From Chitinophagaceae bacterium UBA1931 (GTDB lineage Bacteria; Bacteroidota; Bacteroidia; Chitinophagales; Chitinophagaceae): 64,000 bases of DNA. The stretch is from contig DDFJ01000004.1 in the NCBI GenBank assembly GCA_002337125.1, forward strand, positions 186,001 to 250,000, written 5' to 3'. A program made the translations under genes and the position numbers. Within the stretch, counting starts at the first letter, position 1, and each line of letters opens with the position of its first letter. Below the pieces are notes generated by a model. That model did no database searches. It was not told where the DNA came from and saw only the letters and a list, made by a program, of their open reading frames with translations. Of the stretch, positions 10,208 to 18,597 are shown one piece after another.

Positions 10208-10510
10208 TTATTTTTCCAGTTTCTTTTCTACTTCTTTTACTTTTTCTTTCAGTTTCTCTTTTGCTTTTTTAAGATCAACCTTAACCGGTTCCACTACTTT
10301 TTCTTTTACTGTATCAGCTAATTTGCCACCCTTGCTCTGTAATGTATCAATTGCCTCATTCACTTTCTCCTGGGCTTTGTCAATTGCATTTGATGTATCA
10401 GCAGCTTCAGTAGCTTCTGATTTTTGTTTTTCATTATCCGACTTATTTGCATCATTATCACAGGCAACAAAAAAAGCGGCGGCAAGTAAAACGAGAAAAA
10501 TCTTTTTCAT
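10208..10510 (-). CDS. Small Lys/Glu-rich lipoprotein with a predicted helical tail
   Basis: 100 residues from the ATG at 10510 (a second in-frame ATG lies two codons upstream). A lipoprotein signal peptide ends in a lipobox, FFVAC, so the mature protein begins with the lipidated Cys followed by DNDANKSDNE. The remainder is almost all K, E, D, A and V with heptad-like spacing (EKVNEAIDTLQSKGGKLADTV, then KEKLKEKVKEVEKKLEK). This suggests one long amphipathic or coiled helix in the periplasm. No known family is recognised. It resembles small apolipoprotein/LEA-like stress proteins only in composition. Confidence 0.75.
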   Translation of the reverse strand: MKKIFLVLLAAAFFVACDNDANKSDNEKQKSEATEAADTSNAIDKAQEKVNEAIDTLQSKGGKLADTVKEKVVEPVKVDLKKAKEKLKEKVKEVEKKLEK

Positions 10511-10569
10511 GTGCATATTTTTTATGATATAAAATTAAGATTCCGGCAAATCCGGAAAGATTGCTTTTG

Positions 10570-11880
10570 TTATTTTTTTCTGAAAAATAAACGGATTGGT
10601 GCTCCCTTGAAATCAAATGCCTGCCTTAATTGATTTTCCAAGTAATTCCTGTACGGCTGTCTTACATCATCCGGGTGGTTACAGAAAAATGCAAACGAAG
10701 GAACAGGTGTTGGCAACTGTGTTACATATTTGATGCTTACAGGTATACCTCTTACAACTGGAGGATGAAATGCATTAATTGCTTTTTGTACAGCCTCATT
10801 TAATTCAGATGTGGAGATTTTTCTCTTCCTGTTTTCAACCACTGTCAATGCAGCTTCAATAGCCTGCATGATTCTTGTTTTTTCAGATGCAGAAATGAAA
10901 AGAATCGGGATATCATTAAACGGAGCTAACCTGTTTTTTAATTCCTTTTCATAGTCTCTTGCAGTATTGGTTTCTTTCTTCACCAAATCCCATTTGTTCA
11001 CAAGCATAACAATGCCTTTCCCTTTTTTAACCGCAAGTGAATAGATATTTAAATCCTGTTGCGAAATTCCTTTTTCAGCATCAATCAGCAGCAAGCAAAC
11101 ATCGGCTTCATCCATTGCACGGATGGCACGGATTACTGAATAAAACTCCAGGTCTTCGTTCACTTTTGTTTTGCGCCTGATACCTGCTGTATCAATCAGG
11201 ATAAAATCTTTGTTGAATAACTTGTAATGTGTGTGAATTGTATCTCGTGTTGTACCTGCAATATCACTTACAATGGTACGCTCTTCACCTAAAAGTGCAT
11301 TGAGCAATGATGATTTACCAACATTTGGCTGACCAATAATGGCAATCTTTGGTACTTCTGATTCAACTTCATCTTCTGATTCTTCAGGTACTAACTCAGC
11401 AATATCATCCAGCAAATCGCCACTGCCACTACCCGTCATACTGCTGATGAAATAAATTTTCTCAAACCCGAGTGAATAAAATTCAGACGCTTCCAGCATA
11501 CGGTCGTGATTATCGACCTTATTTACTGTAAGGAAAACAGGCTTGGTTGTACGACGCAGCAAATCGCACATAGCTTCATCAAGATCAGTAACACCGGTAG
11601 CAGCATCACACATAAAGATGATTGCATTGGCTTCATCTAATGCCAAACGAACCTGCTTACGGATTTCTGTTTCAAAAACATCGGTGCTGTCGGGAACAAA
11701 ACCTCCGGTATCAATTACATTAAATGTTTTGCCATTCCAATCGGCCACACCATACTGGCGATCACGGGTAACACCGCTCACATCATCTACAATTGCTTTA
11801 CGCTCCTGTAATAAACGATTAAAGAATGTGCTTTTCCCTACGTTCGGGCGACCAACAATTGCTAAAGTAAAACCAGCCAT
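10570..11880 (-). CDS. der: Ribosome biogenesis GTPase Der (EngA)
   Basis: 436 residues from the ATG at 11880. An upstream extension to 11937 has no family support. There are two consecutive GTPase domains, the hallmark of Der: the first with P-loop GRPNVGKST, DTGG and NKVD, the second with GQPNVGKSS, DTAGIRRK and NKWD. A C-terminal KH-like domain follows. Der acts in maturation of the 50S ribosomal subunit. It is followed upstream on the same strand by era, with 69 bases between them, so the two ribosome-assembly GTPases probably form one operon (era-der). Confidence 0.97.
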   Translation of the reverse strand: MAGFTLAIVGRPNVGKSTFFNRLLQERKAIVDDVSGVTRDRQYGVADWNGKTFNVIDTGGFVPDSTDVFETEIRKQVRLALDEANAIIFMCDAATGVTDLDEAMCDLLRRTTKPVFLTVNKVDNHDRMLEASEFYSLGFEKIYFISSMTGSGSGDLLDDIAELVPEESEDEVESEVPKIAIIGQPNVGKSSLLNALLGEERTIVSDIAGTTRDTIHTHYKLFNKDFILIDTAGIRRKTKVNEDLEFYSVIRAIRAMDEADVCLLLIDAEKGISQQDLNIYSLAVKKGKGIVMLVNKWDLVKKETNTARDYEKELKNRLAPFNDIPILFISASEKTRIMQAIEAALTVVENRKRKISTSELNEAVQKAINAFHPPVVRGIPVSIKYVTQLPTPVPSFAFFCNHPDDVRQPYRNYLENQLRQAFDFKGAPIRLFFRKK

Positions 11881-11949
11881 AAAATTTGAATAAAGTCGGC
11901 AAAAGTACTGAATAATAAAGAAAGGGGGTGAAAACAATGCTTCAGGGCA

Positions 11950-12819
11950 TTAGAAGTAACCATATTCCTTCAGGAACAAATCGGTATCCCGCCATTTGGG
12001 TCGCACCTTAATAAACAACTCAAGAAACACTTTTGAGTCAAGAAATTTTTCTATTTCTGCTCTTGCCATGGTTCCGAGTTTCTTAATCATTTCGCCTTTA
12101 TTGCCAATGAGAATTGCCTTTTGACTTTCACGCTGTACAATAATATCTGCCGAAATTTTAATAAGTGTTTGCTTTTCCTGGAATGCAGTAACAATAACAG
12201 TTGTGTGATAAGGTATTTCATCTGCAAACAGCTCAAAAACCTTTTCCCTTACCATCTCTGCCACAAAAAATCTTGTGCTGAGATCAGTTAATTGATCTTC
12301 TTCAAAAAACGGCTCCCCATCGGGCAGGAATTCAAGTACAGATTTGAGAAAATTCTTTTTATTGATACCTGATTGTGCAGAGATAGTCACAATTTTTTTA
12401 GCATAAGGCTTGCCTTCAAAAAACTTTTTTGCTTCTTCCAGCTTAACCGTATCAACAATATCAATCTTATTAAGTACAAGAATACTAGGCACTTTCAGTT
12501 TCAATGATGAAAACAGCGTGTCGTTTTCTTCCCAGTTATCTTTTATATCAAGCATCAGCAATGCAACGTCTGCATCTTCCAATGCACTTTTAACACCCAG
12601 CATCATTTTTTCCTGCAGTTTGTATTTAGGATCAATAATGCCTGGTGTATCAGAAAAGATCAGCTGGTAATCGCTGGTTGTAAGAATACCTTTAATGCGA
12701 TGACGGGTAGTTTGTACTTTGGGTGATACAATTGCCAGCTTTTCGCCCAGCAATGCATTGAGCAATGTACTTTTTCCCGCATTGGGCTTTCCAAATATGT
12801 TTACAAATCCAACTTTCAT
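11950..12819 (-). CDS. era: GTPase Era
   Basis: 289 residues, the usual Era length. The N-terminal GTPase has GKPNAGKST, a TTRHR switch region, DTPG and NKID. The C-terminal KH domain carries the GxxG-type loop in AILIGNKGEMIKKLG. Era binds the 3' end of 16S rRNA and assists assembly of the 30S subunit. It is the first gene of the era-der pair. The tRNA-fMet terminator lies upstream. Confidence 0.97.
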   Translation of the reverse strand: MKVGFVNIFGKPNAGKSTLLNALLGEKLAIVSPKVQTTRHRIKGILTTSDYQLIFSDTPGIIDPKYKLQEKMMLGVKSALEDADVALLMLDIKDNWEENDTLFSSLKLKVPSILVLNKIDIVDTVKLEEAKKFFEGKPYAKKIVTISAQSGINKKNFLKSVLEFLPDGEPFFEEDQLTDLSTRFFVAEMVREKVFELFADEIPYHTTVIVTAFQEKQTLIKISADIIVQRESQKAILIGNKGEMIKKLGTMARAEIEKFLDSKVFLELFIKVRPKWRDTDLFLKEYGYF

Positions 12820-12853
12820 AAAGAATGATGCAATCTACATGCAATACCTCAAA

Positions 12854-12880
12854 ATAGAAAATCCCGCCATTGGCGGGACT
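12854..12880 (-). terminator. Terminator of the initiator tRNA transcript
   Basis: The minus-strand stem TCCCGCC / GGCGGGA with a 3-base loop is followed by TTTTCTATTTT. Confidence 0.85.
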
Positions 12881-12883
12881 TTG

Positions 12884-12955
<72 letters not shown>

Positions 12956-12965
12956 AAGTGGAGTG

Positions 12966-12997
12966 CAAAGGTAAGGGTAAATAGTATAGCACCCAAA
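12966..12997 (-). promoter_or_regulatory. Promoter of the initiator tRNA
   Basis: On the minus strand TTTG (12997-12994), a 20-base spacer and TACCTTTG (12973-12966) match the Bacteroidota -33/-7 consensus. The tRNA begins 10 bases further on. The -33 box overlaps the arm of the neighbouring terminator hairpin. Confidence 0.7.
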
Positions 12998-13034
12998 AGA
13001 AAGAGGCAGAACTTTTGTTCTGCCTCTTTCTTTT
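12995..13034 (-). terminator. Long terminator after the DUF2807 gene
   Basis: A perfect 18-bp inverted repeat (left arm 12995-13012, right arm 13017-13034) with a 4-base loop. T-rich tracts on both sides make it functional in either direction. It closes the DUF2807 transcript and insulates the tRNA promoter region. Confidence 0.9.
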
Positions 13035-13046
13035 TTACAGTTTGAT

Positions 13047-13781
13047 TTATTTTGAACTTCTTTTCTTCAAGCTTGAAGCACCACTCGTTTTAAATTCGCT
13101 TATTGATGCATTGCCTTTGTATTCCACATCACTCGCTCCGCTTGCATCAACTTTCAATTGTTTATTCACAGTTATTTTAATATCAGATGCGCCGGATGCA
13201 GCTGCCACACAATTTTCTGCAACAAGATCAAATCCTTTAAAATCACTTGCTCCACTTACCTGTATATTAAGGTTAGTTACTTTACCACTCAGTTTTGAAT
13301 CGCTTGCTCCGCTTTGTTCAATCAGCAGGTTATTGAAATTCATTTCACCTTTAAAACTGGTAGCACCACTAATTTGCACTTTCAGATTTGTTCCTTTTAA
13401 TACACCATCGATTTTTACATCGCAAGCTCCTGAAGCATCAATGAAATCAAGTTGCTTTACTGAAATATAAGCCCTGAGTTTATGATCTTCATTTCCCCAT
13501 TTCCACTTGCCTTCGTTTTCATAATAAATATGCAGCACATCCCCTTCTACTTTCACTTTTATGCGATCACGGTATTTTGCATCGTCAGCACTTACTACAA
13601 CAGCTTCTTCATTTCCCTGTTTGATAATTACATCAAATGAGTTGGAAACTTTTATAGCGTGAAAACTGCCTACAGTTCTTACTTCTGCATTTTTATCATT
13701 GATGACTGTAAGCTCCTGTGCTTTCACAAGTGATCCGGAAGTTAACAACAGCGCTATTGCTGAAAAGAAAATCTTTTTCAT
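13047..13781 (-). CDS. DUF2807 (head GIN domain) protein A
   Basis: 244 residues with a signal peptide (MKKIFFSAIALLLTSGSLVKAQ). The rest is a DUF2807/head-GIN repeat domain: short beta-strand units with recurring SGAS or SGAT motifs (DASGACDVKI, QISGATSFKG, QVSGASDFKG, DASGASDVEY), as expected for a right-handed beta-helix. These proteins are exported and often linked to membrane stress or adhesion, but no biochemical role is fixed. It is a tandem paralogue of the next gene, only 22 bases apart, so they were probably duplicated and are co-transcribed. Confidence 0.85.
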   Translation of the reverse strand: MKKIFFSAIALLLTSGSLVKAQELTVINDKNAEVRTVGSFHAIKVSNSFDVIIKQGNEEAVVVSADDAKYRDRIKVKVEGDVLHIYYENEGKWKWGNEDHKLRAYISVKQLDFIDASGACDVKIDGVLKGTNLKVQISGATSFKGEMNFNNLLIEQSGASDSKLSGKVTNLNIQVSGASDFKGFDLVAENCVAAASGASDIKITVNKQLKVDASGASDVEYKGNASISEFKTSGASSLKKRSSK

Positions 13782-13803
13782 GTGATAAAAGGTTTATTGA
13801 TGA

Positions 13804-14526
13804 TTAGTTTTCGCCATGGCGGATGATTGATCCAATATTGGTTTGAATTTCGGTAATTTTTCCTTTGCCTTTATAATGAATACTGCCACCGCTGGAAGAA
13901 TATAGTTTCATTTCTTCATTTACGGTTGTTTCAATTTTTGCTCCTGAGGTTGAGCGGACGTCTGCTTTACCTGCTGCAAGATCATAGGCTTCAAGTCTTG
14001 CACCGCTGTTTGCGCTTGCATTAAATACTCCTGCAGATCCGTTCAGCACAGCTTTTGATCCGCTTTCAGATTCAACAACCAATTTCCCGGCTTCAACCTG
14101 GCCTTTAAAAGACGCACCGGATTTTGTGTAAATACTCAGCACATCTTCCTTGATTACGCCTTCCACTTTTACAGAACTTCCTGCAACAGCTGTAATCTTG
14201 TCTAAGGTTTTAAATGAAATATAGGCTTTGAGTTTTTTTCCTGTACTTGTCCAATCCGAAAATGATTCACGATCGTAATAAATTTTCAGTTCACCATTTT
14301 CAACCTCTGTTTTCAACCTTGATTTGTATTCATCTCTTGAAGCACTTACAGCAACGGCATCTTCATTTGACTGGGTAAGGTATACTTCTATTCCATCACT
14401 CACTTTAATAGAGCGAAAAGGTTTTACTGTTCGTTTTTCAGCATTTGGGTCTTCTACTTTTTTGTCCTGGGCATTTGTAAAAACTGCAACTGAAAGTAAA
14501 AGAAAGGTCAGTACATAATTTTTCAT
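13804..14526 (-). CDS. DUF2807 (head GIN domain) protein B
   Basis: 240 residues from the ATG at 14526 (an ATG two codons upstream is also possible). The signal peptide is MKNYVLTFLLLSVAVFTNAQ. It shares its layout with protein A: EKRTVKPFRSIKVSDGIEVYL against EVRTVGSFHAIKVSNSFDVII, then serial beta-helix turns ending with SSGGSIHYKGKGKI. It is the first gene of the pair. The SGAS motif is less regular here (SGASFKG, SGSKAVL, SGARLEA, SGAKIET), suggesting divergence after duplication. Confidence 0.85.
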   Translation of the reverse strand: MKNYVLTFLLLSVAVFTNAQDKKVEDPNAEKRTVKPFRSIKVSDGIEVYLTQSNEDAVAVSASRDEYKSRLKTEVENGELKIYYDRESFSDWTSTGKKLKAYISFKTLDKITAVAGSSVKVEGVIKEDVLSIYTKSGASFKGQVEAGKLVVESESGSKAVLNGSAGVFNASANSGARLEAYDLAAGKADVRSTSGAKIETTVNEEMKLYSSSGGSIHYKGKGKITEIQTNIGSIIRHGEN

Positions 14527-14714
14527 CTGCATATTTTTTAGTTTTTATTTTGGTCAGATGTTATTCGCCGTAAAATTCTCCTCGTGACTGGTAAAATACT
14601 TTATCGATTGAATGATCCAGTCGGCCCGGTAAAATTTTTACAGCTCTTTGCTGATCAATATTTATAGTTATACGGTTTATTGCAAAGGAATGTTACAGAA
14701 ATACTAAAAGAATT

Positions 14715-14722
14715 TATCTTTG
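14715..14722 (+). promoter_or_regulatory. -7 promoter box of the riboswitch-controlled receptor gene
   Basis: TATCTTTG fits TANNTTTG exactly and lies about 35 bases before the riboswitch core, the correct position for its promoter. The -33 position reads TGTT, a partial match. Confidence 0.55.
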
Positions 14723-14756
14723 CGCTGTCAAAAAGCGGCGAAGCCGGTTTTGATAC

Positions 14757-14855
14757 AGATTCCCCGGGGTGCTAAACTCCTGTAAACCACAGGAGAGCTG
14801 AGATTAAACCCGTAGAACCTGATCAGGGTAATGCCTGCGCAGGGATGGAGGTCTT
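14757..14855 (+). promoter_or_regulatory. TPP (thi-box) riboswitch
   Basis: All conserved elements of the thiamine pyrophosphate aptamer are readable in order. They are CGGGGTGC at the start, a P3 hairpin (CTCCTGT ... ACAGGAG), the pyrimidine-sensor block GCTGAGATTAAACCCGTAG, then AACCTGATCAGGGTAATGCC and GCGCAGGGA. It sits about 70 bases upstream of a TonB-dependent receptor, so that gene is predicted to be repressed when TPP is plentiful. No strong intrinsic terminator is visible between aptamer and gene, so control may act at translation or via a weak GGAGG/CCTC hairpin. Confidence 0.95.
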
Positions 14856-14921
14856 CCGTTTTCCTCTCTCCGTTTCGCAGCATTTCCGTTTCAATTTTTA
14901 AACCGTTAAAGTGTATCAGAA

Positions 14922-17351
14922 ATGAAAAAATTGATGCTGGGAATGTTGGTGATCTTATCACAACAAATTTCAGTTGCTCAGTATAAACTGAGCGGAAAAG
15001 TAAATGATGGAGTCAACAAAACTCCGGTAGAAAATGCAACAGTTGAAATTGACAATGTTGCTGTTGCCCAAACAAGTACTGATGGTGCATTCAGTATTTA
15101 CCTGTCGAAAAAAGGAACCTATCAAATCAAAATCAGCAGTGTAGGTTACAAAACCACTGAACAGAAAATTGTGGTTTCGGCAAGCAGTACAAAACTTGAT
15201 TTTACTTTAGACAGAAACAACTTGTTTTTAAAGCCTATTGAGATAACAGCTATCCGTGCAGGAAGCCGCTCTCCTTTCTCCAAAACAAATTTGAGCAAAG
15301 CCGAACTTGAAAAAACAAACCTGGGGCAAGACCTCCCCTTCCTGCTCAATCAAACACCATCAGTGGTTATTAATTCAGATGCTGGTAATGGCATTGGTTA
15401 TACAGGCATCCGCATTCGTGGTACTGATGCAACCAGGATCAACATCACATTAAATGGTATTCCGTTTAATGATGCAGAAAGTCAGGGTTCATATTTTGTA
15501 GACATACCCGATTTTACTTCTTCAGTTAACTCTGTACAAATTCAACGTGGCGTTGGTACTTCTTCCAATGGTGCCGGAGCATTTGGCGCAACCATCAACT
15601 TAAGTACAAATGAGTTTCGTGATAAACCGTATGCTGAATTAAATACAGGTGCTGGAAGTTTTTCTACATGGCGTGAAACGATTAAAGCCGGCACAGGTTT
15701 ACTCAATAATCATTTCACTATCGATGCAAGAGTTTCTCAAATCAAAAGCGGTGGCTTTATTGACAGGGGAAGTTCTGATCTGCAGTCGGGCTTATTTTCT
15801 GCTGCCTACTATGCAAAAAAGACATCAATTCGTTTGAATGTGATTCTTGGTAAAGAAAAAACTTACCAGGCATGGAATGGTATCCCTGAAGCAAAATTAA
15901 AAGGCGATGCTGCCGGACTTGAAGCACACTACTGGAACAATGTTGGTTATTTATATAATACAAAAGAAGATTCACTGAATCTATTTAACCCTAACAATAA
16001 CCGCAGCTATAATTATTTTACGTATAAAAATCAGACTGATAATTACTGGCAAAAACATTTCCAGCTGTTTTTCAATCATGAGATCAACAAAAAACTGAAT
16101 CTGAATCTTGCGTTATTCCTTACACCGGGCAAAGGTTATTATGAAGAATACAAATACCAGCAGGATCTTGGTGATTATGGATTAACTGTTGCAGGAAGCT
16201 CAGATCTTATCCGGAGGCTTTGGTTGAAAAATTATTTTTATGGAACTACTTATTCTCTCCAATATAAAAACGAGAAAGATCAGTTTACCGTTGGTGGTGC
16301 ATTAACTAAATATGATGGCAATCATTTCGGTAATATTATCTGGAGCCAGTCAACTGCTGTTCCTGCAAATTATGAATGGTACCGTCATACTGCAAACAAA
16401 ACAGACTTGTCTGTTTATACAAAATATCAGCATCGCATAAATCTGAACTGGGAATTGTTTGCTGATGTACAATACCGACATGTATCGTACGACATTAATG
16501 GATTCAGAAAAAATCCATCAATTGTATTAAACAATAATTACAACTTCGTTAATCCAAAGCTGGGCATTTCGTATGCTGATACAAAAGGATGGGCAGGTTT
16601 TGCATCATTCAGCATTGGAAATAAAGAACCCAACCGTGAAGATTTTGAAACAGGCACAACACAATTGCCTAAAGCTGAAACACTTTACGATTTCGAGTTA
16701 AACATTGAACGCAAGACCAATTGGTATAACTGGAGTGCAACGGCATACTGGATGCAATACAAAAACCAACTGATCTTAACAGGCCGCATTAACGACGTAG
16801 GTGAATATACACGCACCAATGCTCCAGAAAGTTTCAGAAAAGGTATTGAGCTGCAGGGTGGAATTAAAGTGCAGCAATGGTTTAATGTAGCAGCCAACTT
16901 AACACTCAGCTCAAACCGTGTGCTCAACTTTACAGAATATGTTGATGATTATGATAACGGCGGACAAAAAGAAACGCTGTACAAATCTGCACCACTTTCA
17001 TTATCGCCAAAAACAATTGCAGGAGTCTCCTTCAACTTTGTACCAGTTAAACATGCTGAAATAAGCTTACTCAACAAATATGTATCAAGACAATACCTGG
17101 ATAATACCGGTAATGAATCAAGAAGTATTGATCCGTTTTTTGTGAGCGATCTTCGTTTGAGTTATGGTATCAGGTTGAAAAAAATTAAGGAAATCAATCT
17201 TACTTTTCAGTTGAATAACCTGTTCAACAAAAAATACGAAGCCAATGGATATACTTACAGTTATATCTATGGTGGATCACGAATTACAGAAAACTTCCTC
17301 TACCCAATGGCAGGCACTAATTTCCTCGCCGGAGTGCAGATCAAGTTGTAA
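14922..17351 (+). CDS. TonB-dependent outer-membrane receptor under TPP control (probable thiamine-compound importer)
   Basis: 809 residues: signal peptide (MKKLMLGMLVILSQQISVAQ), a CarboxypepD_reg-like domain (about 22-105, KLSGKVNDGVNKTPVENATV), a plug domain (about 120-235, FLLNQTPSVVIN, GIRIRGTDATRINITLNGIP) and a 22-stranded-type barrel ending in an aromatic/basic strand (NFLAGVQIKL). The substrate is inferred from the TPP riboswitch directly upstream; in Bacteroidota such receptors are associated with thiamine or precursor uptake. No inner-membrane PnuT-like transporter or thiamine kinase lies next to it. The gene is monocistronic, closed by a strong terminator. Confidence 0.9.
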   Translation: MKKLMLGMLVILSQQISVAQYKLSGKVNDGVNKTPVENATVEIDNVAVAQTSTDGAFSIYLSKKGTYQIKISSVGYKTTEQKIVVSASSTKLDFTLDRNNLFLKPIEITAIRAGSRSPFSKTNLSKAELEKTNLGQDLPFLLNQTPSVVINSDAGNGIGYTGIRIRGTDATRINITLNGIPFNDAESQGSYFVDIPDFTSSVNSVQIQRGVGTSSNGAGAFGATINLSTNEFRDKPYAELNTGAGSFSTWRETIKAGTGLLNNHFTIDARVSQIKSGGFIDRGSSDLQSGLFSAAYYAKKTSIRLNVILGKEKTYQAWNGIPEAKLKGDAAGLEAHYWNNVGYLYNTKEDSLNLFNPNNNRSYNYFTYKNQTDNYWQKHFQLFFNHEINKKLNLNLALFLTPGKGYYEEYKYQQDLGDYGLTVAGSSDLIRRLWLKNYFYGTTYSLQYKNEKDQFTVGGALTKYDGNHFGNIIWSQSTAVPANYEWYRHTANKTDLSVYTKYQHRINLNWELFADVQYRHVSYDINGFRKNPSIVLNNNYNFVNPKLGISYADTKGWAGFASFSIGNKEPNREDFETGTTQLPKAETLYDFELNIERKTNWYNWSATAYWMQYKNQLILTGRINDVGEYTRTNAPESFRKGIELQGGIKVQQWFNVAANLTLSSNRVLNFTEYVDDYDNGGQKETLYKSAPLSLSPKTIAGVSFNFVPVKHAEISLLNKYVSRQYLDNTGNESRSIDPFFVSDLRLSYGIRLKKIKEINLTFQLNNLFNKKYEANGYTYSYIYGGSRITENFLYPMAGTNFLAGVQIKL

Positions 17352-17353
17352 AT

Positions 17354-17390
17354 AAAAGAAGAGGTGATGCAATGCATCACCTCTTCTTTT
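17354..17390 (+). terminator. Bidirectional terminator between the receptor and rhodanese genes
   Basis: A nearly perfect palindrome with arms AAAAGAAGAGGTGATG and its complement, flanked by A and T runs. It starts two bases after the receptor stop and also serves the convergent rhodanese gene. Confidence 0.9.
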
Positions 17391-17408
17391 TAAAAAGTAT
17401 GTCAATAA

Positions 17409-17717
17409 TTACTGATCAAATTTTTCTCTCCAGGTAATCATTCCACCTGCAAGGTTTACAACATTTGTAAAGCCCATCTGTTCAGCAAACAGGCATGCAT
17501 TACCACTTCTGTTTCCGCTGCGGCAATAGAAAATCACTTCCTGATCTTTCAGATGATCGAGTTCAGCAGTATCCATTGCACGGAATCTTCCAACAGGAAA
17601 AAGAATCCCGCCAATATTGAATTCTTCGTGTTCAGCAGGTTCACGTACATCAACAATATTCAGTTGCTCACCTGCATCAATTCTTGCTTTTAATTCATCA
17701 GCAGTTATTGTTTTCAT
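17409..17717 (-). CDS. Single-domain rhodanese
   Basis: 102 residues covering one rhodanese domain. The active-site loop is CRSGNRS with the catalytic Cys after VIFY, and the family start (IVDVREPAEHEEFNI) is clear. No signal peptide is visible, so it is probably cytoplasmic and involved in sulfur transfer or thiosulfate handling. It lies 12 bases downstream of the PASTA gene on the same strand and is likely the last gene of a ddl-PASTA-rhodanese operon. Confidence 0.9.
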   Translation of the reverse strand: MKTITADELKARIDAGEQLNIVDVREPAEHEEFNIGGILFPVGRFRAMDTAELDHLKDQEVIFYCRSGNRSGNACLFAEQMGFTNVVNLAGGMITWREKFDQ

Positions 17718-17729
17718 ATAAAACTTGTT

Positions 17730-18563
17730 TTAATATTCGTTGTTTACTGGTTGTGGTTTGTCAGGCAAATCAGTTTTGATTGTATCAACTTTTGATTTGT
17801 CAGTACTGATCCACAAATCAATTAACTGTCCACCACGTATGCGCAAGGGTCTTCCCTGGTCATCTCTTCTTGGTGGATTTTGTTTCCATACAAATGCAGC
17901 TGAGCTGTCTTTAATTGCACCATCTGTTACAACAGAACCAAGCAACAAATTGTTTCCTTCAAGGAATACTTTTGCTTCGCCAAATGTCATACCTATCAAA
18001 TCGGGAACAGCCATTTCCTGTCTTTGAACACCACCTCCTATAACAAGATCAATGCGGCTGCCCATGGGAATTGCTGTTCCGGGAACAATTGTTTTTCCGT
18101 TGTATTGCTGTTCCAAAACAGAGCCCACCGCAAAATCGGGGCGTGATGTTGTATCACCAATTTTTAAACCCAGTGTATTTAACTGCAACTGCACACTGCG
18201 GTAAGTTTGCCCAACAAAGTTTGGAACAGAAACCAATGGAGCCTGTGCCCTGTTAATTGTTAAATAAACTGTACGGTGAATTTTCACCATTTCAGCAGGT
18301 TCAGGTGTTTGCTTTACCACTGAAAGTTTGGGAATGCTGTCGTAATAAACACTATCCTGTACCTGCACTTCAAACCCCTGCGATTCCAATATTTTTTTAG
18401 CTTCTTCTATATTCTTTCCTTTTACTTCCGGCACTTTAATATAATCGCCGTGGCGGGTAATAATTCCAAGCAATTGAAAAAACACAAAGAATACTGACAA
18501 TGCCAGAAGAATGGCTACCACCAGGTTAAAGAAGAAGGAACGGTTTGTAATAAATTGAAACAC
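17730..18563 (-). CDS. Membrane-anchored PASTA-domain protein
   Basis: 277 residues from a GTG at 18563. The open frame continues to a TTG at 18629 inside ddl, but the protein starting (M)FQFITNRSFFFN fits the usual N-terminus of this family better. One membrane helix (about 10-35, NLVVAILLALSVFFVFFQLL) is followed by three PASTA domains (each beginning VPEVKGKNIEEAK, VPNFVGQTYRSV, VPDLIGMTFGEAK) and a Pro-rich tail. PASTA domains bind peptidoglycan or muropeptides. Directly following D-Ala-D-Ala ligase supports a cell-wall role. No kinase domain is attached. Confidence 0.85.
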   Translation of the reverse strand: MFQFITNRSFFFNLVVAILLALSVFFVFFQLLGIITRHGDYIKVPEVKGKNIEEAKKILESQGFEVQVQDSVYYDSIPKLSVVKQTPEPAEMVKIHRTVYLTINRAQAPLVSVPNFVGQTYRSVQLQLNTLGLKIGDTTSRPDFAVGSVLEQQYNGKTIVPGTAIPMGSRIDLVIGGGVQRQEMAVPDLIGMTFGEAKVFLEGNNLLLGSVVTDGAIKDSSAAFVWKQNPPRRDDQGRPLRIRGGQLIDLWISTDKSKVDTIKTDLPDKPQPVNNEY

Positions 18564-18597
18564 TTGTATAAGTTTGATGACCGAATATCGTAAAAAA

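Noticed and set aside
14728..14961. 77-codon minus-strand frame over the TPP aptamer
   Set aside because: It is the antisense of the riboswitch; the RNA motif explains the sequence.
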